Shown here: piece after piece, positions 59,109 through 64,000 of the stretch
Position numbering within the stretch: the stretch's first letter is position 1
How the letters are laid out: the number at the start of each line of letters is the position of its first letter
Assembly: GCA_041655955.1 (NCBI GenBank)
Contig: JBBAEN010000001.1
Span: 1 to 64,000, forward strand
Reading direction: 5' to 3'
DNA: 64,000 bases
Origin: Micavibrio_A sp041655955
GTDB lineage: Bacteria > Pseudomonadota > Alphaproteobacteria > Micavibrionales > Micavibrionaceae
Notes under the pieces: generated by a model
What the model was told of the DNA's origin: nothing
The model's database searches: none
Seen by the model: only the letters and a program-made list of their open reading frames with translations
Program-made: the position numbers and the translations under genes

Positions 59109-59530
59109 GCAGCCAAGCAACGACCTTTCACTTTGAACTCGTTTCCCCCGACCGCGTCCTCTTGTCCGAGTCCGCATGGCAGGTTGTTATTCCGGGCGAA
59201 GAAGGATATTTCGGCGTGCGCGCGGGGCATATGTCCCTCATCGCCGCCATCAAGCCGGGCGTTGTCGAAGTCATGCGCAAGGAAGGCGATGCGCCTGAAA
59301 AAATCTTTATTGCGGGCGGCTTTGCCGATGTTACTGCCGCGAACTGCACCATCCTTGCCGAACAGGCGGTCAATGTGAACGAGCTGGACGCCGCTGCTAT
59401 AGAGGCCGAGATTGAAGAGTTGAAACAGCGTCTGGCGATTGCGGACGAACAGGCCGAAAAAATCCAGCTTTCCAAAAAGATTGATATGGCGGATTTCAAG
59501 CTTCTTGCCGTGCAGGGCGCCGCCGCGTAA
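59105..59530 (+). CDS. atpC: ATP synthase epsilon subunit
   Basis: Rotor subunit and regulator of F1 hydrolysis. The 141 residues contain FHFELVSPDRVLLSESAWQV, EEGYFGVRAGHMSLIAAIKP, FIAGGFADVTAANCTILAEQ and the two-helix C-terminus (IEAEIEELKQRLAIADEQAE). Normal length. It is separated from atpD by three extra genes rather than following it directly. Its terminator lies within the convergent helicase gene. Confidence 0.96.
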   Translation: MSSQATTFHFELVSPDRVLLSESAWQVVIPGEEGYFGVRAGHMSLIAAIKPGVVEVMRKEGDAPEKIFIAGGFADVTAANCTILAEQAVNVNELDAAAIEAEIEELKQRLAIADEQAEKIQLSKKIDMADFKLLAVQGAAA

Positions 59531-62299
59531 TTATTTTAAAAACTCCCTGATTTGACGGGCCGCATCCGCAAGGCCCGTTTTTTCTATCGCAACCCCGTCC
59601 GGAAAAGCCCCGTAGAGGCGCGAGGGAAGCATGGAATCCAGCATCACGAACACGCCGCGATCGTCGGTGCGGCGGATAAGGCGGCCAAAGGCTTGTTTCA
59701 GTTTCAGGCGCGCGATGCGGTCGTCATAAATCCTGCCGCCGAAAATCTCTTTACGCGCGCGGTGAAGGATGGTCGGACGCGGCCATGGCACGCGGTCAAA
59801 GACAATAAGGCGTAAAGAGTCTCCCGGCACATCGACCCCGTCGCGCACTGCGTCGGTTCCCAAAAGACAGGCATTGATATCGTCCTTGAAAATATCGACG
59901 AGCGTCCCGTTATCAATCGCATCGACATGCTGGGCATAAAGATGAAGGCCGCTTTCTTCAAGCCTTGGGGCAATGCGGCCATGCACGGCCCGAAGGCGCT
60001 GGATTGCCGTAAAGAGGCCGAGCGCGCCGCCCCCGGACGCTTCAAAAAGTGTTTGGCAGGCGCCCGCGACTTGCGCCAAATCTTCCTTACGGACGTCATT
60101 GATAATAAAAACTTTCGTCTTGGCCGGGTAATCGAAAGGCGATTCAAGCTTTTCCTGCGTAACCGGCCCGCCCATATAATCAAGGCCGGAAATCGTCCGC
60201 GCCACCCTCCAGTCAGCCTCTTCGATGCCGCTTGCATCGCGCAGCGTCGCGGATGTGACTGCCACACCATGGGCATAGGGCCTCAGGCTCTGGCTGAACG
60301 GAACCATCGGGTCGATCCAGTGCCTGTAAAGCCCGACATCGATGGCCCGCCCGTCATGCCGTTCGATCTCCATCCAGTCGATAAAACTCTCCGGCGTTTT
60401 TCCTTCGGCAAGAGAGGCGAGCATGGAAGCCCAGCCGCGCAGCGTATCCGTGCGGCGCATAAGGGCCGCCGCGATCGCATCAAGCCGCTTGCGCATATCG
60501 GCGTTCATATCGTCGCCGCCATCAAGCATTTTCTTCCTGAAACCGTCGGCCAGATCGCCCATCGGCCTGATAATATCTTCGAGCGTTTTATGAAGCGCCT
60601 GTGCGGCGGGCAGGATGTCGCCGCTTAAAGGAAAACTATCCGTTTCCACGGAATAGGGGGCCTCGCGGCTGCGTTCGTCCGCGCGGGCATAGACCTGGTT
60701 GAATACGGCGAAAAGGAATTTCTCGGCGGCGCCTTTGGGGGCGCTGTCCTTCAGCCTTGCAGACCAGCCCTCGCCAGTCAGCTCGCTTGAAGCCTCAAGG
60801 ATGGCGCGAAGGCATGTTTCAAGCTTTGCGTCGCCTTCTATCAGATCTTCCGCGCGGCGTTTCAATCCCCGGGCGCGGCTTTTGCGCGTGGTTTCATTGC
60901 CGCGCAGCCAGCGGCGCATGTCATAGGTTTCGCGCGCGCTTAAATGCCCCGCATAGGCGGAATCCGCAGCGTCGAAAAGATGGTGTCCTTCGTCGAAAAT
61001 ATAATGGCGCGGCAATTCGCTTTCTGATGAAGACGAGGCCGTCTGGATCATGACGAGCGCGTGGTTGGCGATGACCAGATCCGCATGGCGGGCGGCGCGG
61101 ATGGATCGTTCGACGAAACAGCGGTGATAATGGTCACAGGCCGAATAGATGCATTCGCCGCGCCTGTCGGCAAGGCCGATCGTATGGACGGCGCCGAGCA
61201 GCCCCGAAAGCCAGCCTGGAAAATCGCCGCCTGAAAGGTCGCCGTCGCGCGTTGCCGCAGCCCAGCGCGCCATAAGCCCGGCGGCGATGGCCGTGCGCGG
61301 GCTTTTGGCAAGGGCGGCTCCGGCGGCTTCATCTTCGAGGTTGAGCAGGCACAGGTAATTTTCACGGCCCTTGCGCACCGCGACCTTGCCGGCTTTGACG
61401 TCGGCATCGGGGTAGAGCCTGTCCAGCTCTTGCCCGATTTGTTTTTGAAGGTTTTTCGTATAGGTGGAAATCCAGACGCTGCCTTTATTCTTCTCCGCCC
61501 ACAAGGACGCCGGCGCAAGATAGCCCAGCGTTTTGCCGACGCCTGTCCCTGCCTCGATTAAAACCGCGTTGACGTCGTCTTCGTGGTCGCGCGGGGCGAA
61601 CATAGAGGCGATATGCCCCGCATAATCCATCTGGGCGCCGCGCTGTTCGGAGTGGCTTCCCAATATGGATTGCAATTTTTCGCGCGCTTCGGCTTTGCTG
61701 ACCGGATAATGGGACGGCGGGGGAGGCGGCGCGCTTTCCGCCCATTCGGGAAGGTTTTTCCAGATGTTCAAATCCGCGCGCGAAACGTAAATTTCCTTTT
61801 CGTCATAGGCTGCGCCGAGCGCCGCGAATATATAAGGCGTCCAGCGCCAGCCGCGTCCGTTCTGCCCCATGACACCGGCGATTTTAAGCGGGTCTGCCCG
61901 TCCGCGCCATTGGTCGGTGCGAAGGTCGGAGAGCAGGGCCGAAGCGGCCTCCATCAACGTATAAGGATAATCATCGGCGCCTTGCGGGGCGGTGAGGCCA
62001 AGAGATTTGGCAATTCCCGCAGGTGTCGGCACGGCAAAACGGGCGGGGTGGACGAAGGCAAAAAGCTCCAGCACGTCGAAAGCCGCAACATCACCCAGAT
62101 CCAGCCGTCCCAGAGTATGCGGGGCATGGCATACAAGAATAGGTTGTCCCGCGATGATTTTCTTTGCAGCTATGTGGGAGAGTTCGGAAACTTCGCCGTC
62201 CACGCTCAAAATATAGGCTTTCCGGGTGTTCGCATACACTGCCGGAATGGCGGGGATTTTAACCCTGTCTTGCTGGGGCTGCGCGGCTGTGCCTGTCAT
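59531..62299 (-). CDS. DinG-type ATP-dependent DNA helicase
   Basis: XPD/DinG-like superfamily 2 helicase of 922 residues. Motifs in order: an N-terminal extension, the P-loop VLIEAGTGVGKTLGYLAPAS, WISTYTKNLQKQIGQELDRL (motif Ia), cysteines for a Fe-S cluster in ENYLCLLN and RRGECIYSACDHYHRCFVER, the DEGH box in HYIFDEGHHLFDAADSAY, and the C-terminal LGTDAVRDGVDVPGDSLRLI with KLKQAFGRLIRRTDDRGVFV. Probable role in R-loop or structured DNA processing. The 3' end is adjacent to the atpC stop, tail to tail. Confidence 0.9.
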   Translation of the reverse strand: MTGTAAQPQQDRVKIPAIPAVYANTRKAYILSVDGEVSELSHIAAKKIIAGQPILVCHAPHTLGRLDLGDVAAFDVLELFAFVHPARFAVPTPAGIAKSLGLTAPQGADDYPYTLMEAASALLSDLRTDQWRGRADPLKIAGVMGQNGRGWRWTPYIFAALGAAYDEKEIYVSRADLNIWKNLPEWAESAPPPPPSHYPVSKAEAREKLQSILGSHSEQRGAQMDYAGHIASMFAPRDHEDDVNAVLIEAGTGVGKTLGYLAPASLWAEKNKGSVWISTYTKNLQKQIGQELDRLYPDADVKAGKVAVRKGRENYLCLLNLEDEAAGAALAKSPRTAIAAGLMARWAAATRDGDLSGGDFPGWLSGLLGAVHTIGLADRRGECIYSACDHYHRCFVERSIRAARHADLVIANHALVMIQTASSSSESELPRHYIFDEGHHLFDAADSAYAGHLSARETYDMRRWLRGNETTRKSRARGLKRRAEDLIEGDAKLETCLRAILEASSELTGEGWSARLKDSAPKGAAEKFLFAVFNQVYARADERSREAPYSVETDSFPLSGDILPAAQALHKTLEDIIRPMGDLADGFRKKMLDGGDDMNADMRKRLDAIAAALMRRTDTLRGWASMLASLAEGKTPESFIDWMEIERHDGRAIDVGLYRHWIDPMVPFSQSLRPYAHGVAVTSATLRDASGIEEADWRVARTISGLDYMGGPVTQEKLESPFDYPAKTKVFIINDVRKEDLAQVAGACQTLFEASGGGALGLFTAIQRLRAVHGRIAPRLEESGLHLYAQHVDAIDNGTLVDIFKDDINACLLGTDAVRDGVDVPGDSLRLIVFDRVPWPRPTILHRARKEIFGGRIYDDRIARLKLKQAFGRLIRRTDDRGVFVMLDSMLPSRLYGAFPDGVAIEKTGLADAARQIREFLK
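59555..59583 (+). terminator. Terminator of the atp operon inside the helicase gene
   Basis: Stem ACGGGCC/GGCCCGT with a 10-nt loop followed by six T, 25 nt after the atpC stop. It lies wholly within the last codons of the convergent helicase gene, which fixes some of its codons. Confidence 0.85.
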
Positions 62300-62359
62300 A
62301 TGCTATGCCATAGCATAGCTACAGTCCGTGGTACAAACGATCTGAGTCAAAAAAAAACC

Positions 62360-63139
62360 TTATCTAGCCAGGAGGACATGATAGAAATGGTATCCTCCCG
62401 GCGGATTCAGGTCGCCTTCAAAGCAGCCTGTTTTTTTACCGGCTAGAAAATTCGTTGTATCATTTAACACGTTATTTCCTGTAAAAGTCCCGTTGAATGC
62501 ATAGGGGGAAGTGTATCCATAGGCCGAATTGTCGTCTTTCGGCGGTTCATGCGATCCGGGATTAACATTGAGCATCTGGTTAATGCGTTTGCATGTTTCC
62601 TTATTGAGATAGGGAAGCAGAATGACTATCTCGTTACACGCGGGCGTCGCGCACCATGTTCCAATGTTGACGATTCTCGATTGCGCGGAAAAGAACCAGT
62701 CGCCATAACCGGCTTTTGCGTTTTGGGATTTGTCGAGCCATTCCGGTTTAACTTTTCTCCACGATATTCCGGCGCCGTTGGCATGAAACAGGTGGCATGT
62801 TCTGTCCGTTGGTGAGCGGCTATTGTAAAAAAGGTCGGAAGCGTTTTCTGTTCCGTCTTTATTATGATCGTTCCAGAATGACAATTGGGTTTCACTGCAA
62901 CCTTGCGCCATTAGCAGGTCTACGGCAGTCTTAATACCCGCAGCATATTTCAGTATTTCCGATGCATGGATAGAGGCTTTTTCCGCACTCCCCGTATCCT
63001 CGGACTGGCTGCCCGTATTGCTCATGAACATCGTCAGGGCGCCGAGCAGGAAAATGGCCAGAAGTATGTACCATAGGACGTTTCCGGCCTGTGTACCGGC
63101 TTTACTGGGCGCTTGATTTTTCATAGGGTTTCGGGCCAT
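62360..63139 (-). CDS. Pilin-like single-pass protein
   Basis: About 259 residues from ATG 63139 (GGAG 5 nt upstream; another ATG lies 12 nt earlier). A short polar N-terminus is followed by the helix GNVLWYILLAIFLLGALTMF, and then an exported domain with several cysteines (AQGCSETQLSF, TCHLFHANG, WCATPACNEI, ETCKRIN, KTGCFEGD). The GNVLxxILxA opening recurs in unexplained alphaproteobacterial envelope proteins, from memory. It lacks the GFSLIE site of a type IV prepilin. Divergent from lysS with 42 nt between. Confidence 0.6.
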   Translation of the reverse strand: MARNPMKNQAPSKAGTQAGNVLWYILLAIFLLGALTMFMSNTGSQSEDTGSAEKASIHASEILKYAAGIKTAVDLLMAQGCSETQLSFWNDHNKDGTENASDLFYNSRSPTDRTCHLFHANGAGISWRKVKPEWLDKSQNAKAGYGDWFFSAQSRIVNIGTWCATPACNEIVILLPYLNKETCKRINQMLNVNPGSHEPPKDDNSAYGYTSPYAFNGTFTGNNVLNDTTNFLAGKKTGCFEGDLNPPGGYHFYHVLLAR

Positions 63140-63181
63140 AAATAACTCCATACTTCAATATTTTAGCATAGAATTGCCGCC

Positions 63182-64000
63182 ATGACACAAGCAGAAGCAA
63201 AAAAAGAGTCCCTGTCCACCAATCCCCGTGAGGCGCGGGAGCAAAAGCTGGTCGGGCTTAAGGCCCGCGGGCTGGATCCGTATCCGCATAAATTCAACCG
63301 ATCCCATCAGGCGCAGGAACTTCAGGAAAAATATGCCGCGCTTGAAAACGGCGTGGAGACCGAAGACGCCGTTGCAGTCGCGGGCCGCATCATGGCGATG
63401 CGCAATAACGGGATGTTTTTGGACATGCAGGACGCTTCGGGAAAAATACAGGTTTTCTGCCATAAGGATTCCATGAGCGCGGAAGAATTATCCAAGCTCG
63501 AATTATTCGATATCGGCGATATCGTAGGAGCGGCAGGCACTATCCGCCGGACGCCGCGCGGGGAATTGTCGGTGCGCGCAAAGGATGTCACGATGCTGTG
63601 CAAAACCTTGTTGCCGCTCCCGGAAAAATATCATGGGCTGACCGATATAGAACAGCGCTACCGCCAGCGCTATCTCGATCTCATCATGAACGAGGAGAGC
63701 CGCGATACTTTGCGCAAGCGCTCTAAAATCGTATCGTTCATTCGTAGATATATGGATGATCTCGGCGCTATCGAGGTGGAAACGCCGGTGCTCAGCCCCA
63801 TTCTCGGCGGCGCGAATGCACGGCCTTTCGTCACGCATCATAACGCGCTGGACGCAGATTTCTATTTGCGCATCGCGACCGAATTGCCGCTGAAACGCCT
63901 TATCGTCGGGGGGCTTGCGGATGCCGTTTTTGAAATTGGCCGCCTGTTCCGCAATGAAGGGATTTCCATCAAGCATAATCCCGAATTCACGACGATCGAA
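63182..64000 (+). CDS. lysS: Lysyl-tRNA synthetase class II (5' part)
   Basis: The frame is open to the window edge: 273 codons from ATG 63182 (MTQAEAKKESLSTNPREARE). The OB-fold anticodon-binding domain is present (VAVAGRIMAMRNNGMFLDMQ, GDIVGAAGTIRRTPRGELSV), followed by class II motif 1 (IRRYMDDLGAIEVETPVLSP) and the substrate segment GANARPFVTHHNALDADFYL, PLKRLIVGGL and motif 2 start FRNEGISIKHNPEFTTIE. The end of motif 2 and motif 3 lie beyond the window. Identity secure. Confidence 0.95.
   Translation, partial: MTQAEAKKESLSTNPREAREQKLVGLKARGLDPYPHKFNRSHQAQELQEKYAALENGVETEDAVAVAGRIMAMRNNGMFLDMQDASGKIQVFCHKDSMSAEELSKLELFDIGDIVGAAGTIRRTPRGELSVRAKDVTMLCKTLLPLPEKYHGLTDIEQRYRQRYLDLIMNEESRDTLRKRSKIVSFIRRYMDDLGAIEVETPVLSPILGGANARPFVTHHNALDADFYLRIATELPLKRLIVGGLADAVFEIGRLFRNEGISIKHNPEFTTIE

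Overview
The window reads as chromosomal DNA of a GC-rich alphaproteobacterium. The evidence is gene order: infA-maf-RNase E/G; dgt followed by a SPOR protein, nagZ, scpA, scpB and tatABC; zapE and a DUF2336 protein before mdh; the TCA order mdh-sucC-sucD-sucA-sucB-lpd; DUF484 near xerC; a small transaldolase beside priA; and an F1 operon atpH-atpA-atpG-atpD-atpC without Fo genes. I cannot fix the order or genus. The many large unrecognised proteins suggest a lineage away from the best-studied orders, but that is inference. There is no CRISPR array, rRNA operon, transposase or phage structural cluster.

Layout. 1-6000: an RNA-processing and wall-precursor block on the minus strand (RNase E/G, maf, infA, murA, dcd and unknown genes). 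6117-8290: a tRNA-Thr(GGT), an AT-rich stretch and a lone HNH endonuclease with five homing-endonuclease-type repeats, the best candidate for acquired DNA. 8287-12930: a DUF892 ferritin-like protein, a LamG-like protein, a lipoprotein hydrolase lacking its nucleophile serine, xthA and erpA. 13022-22290: dgt, SPOR, nagZ, scpAB, tatABC, zapE and DUF2336, a tightly packed plus-strand run.

22426-43681: the TCA genes keep their ancestral order, but every junction is filled with unrelated genes, often on the opposite strand, and several TCA genes have their own promoter-like sequence and terminator. Inserted genes include a transglycosylase-like protein, a DedA protein, a prepilin-like gene beside a decayed partial copy, a degenerate nucleotidyltransferase-like protein, a protein with a CoiA-like zinc-finger pattern, a tandem deaminase with a dead second half, and a PfkB kinase.

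44039-52963: xerC, an FMN reductase, DUF484, a transaldolase, two unknown genes, priA and a TraX-like membrane protein. 53091-59530: the F1 ATP synthase operon, where five extra co-directional ORFs sit between atpA/atpG, atpG/atpD and atpD/atpC. The three between atpD and atpC include two small two-helix membrane proteins and are the most promising undescribed association here. 59531-64000: a DinG-type helicase, a pilin-like single-pass protein and the 5' part of lysS.

Start codons were chosen from ribosome binding sites, gene overlaps and family N-termini. Where a start differs from the longest open frame, the reason is given.
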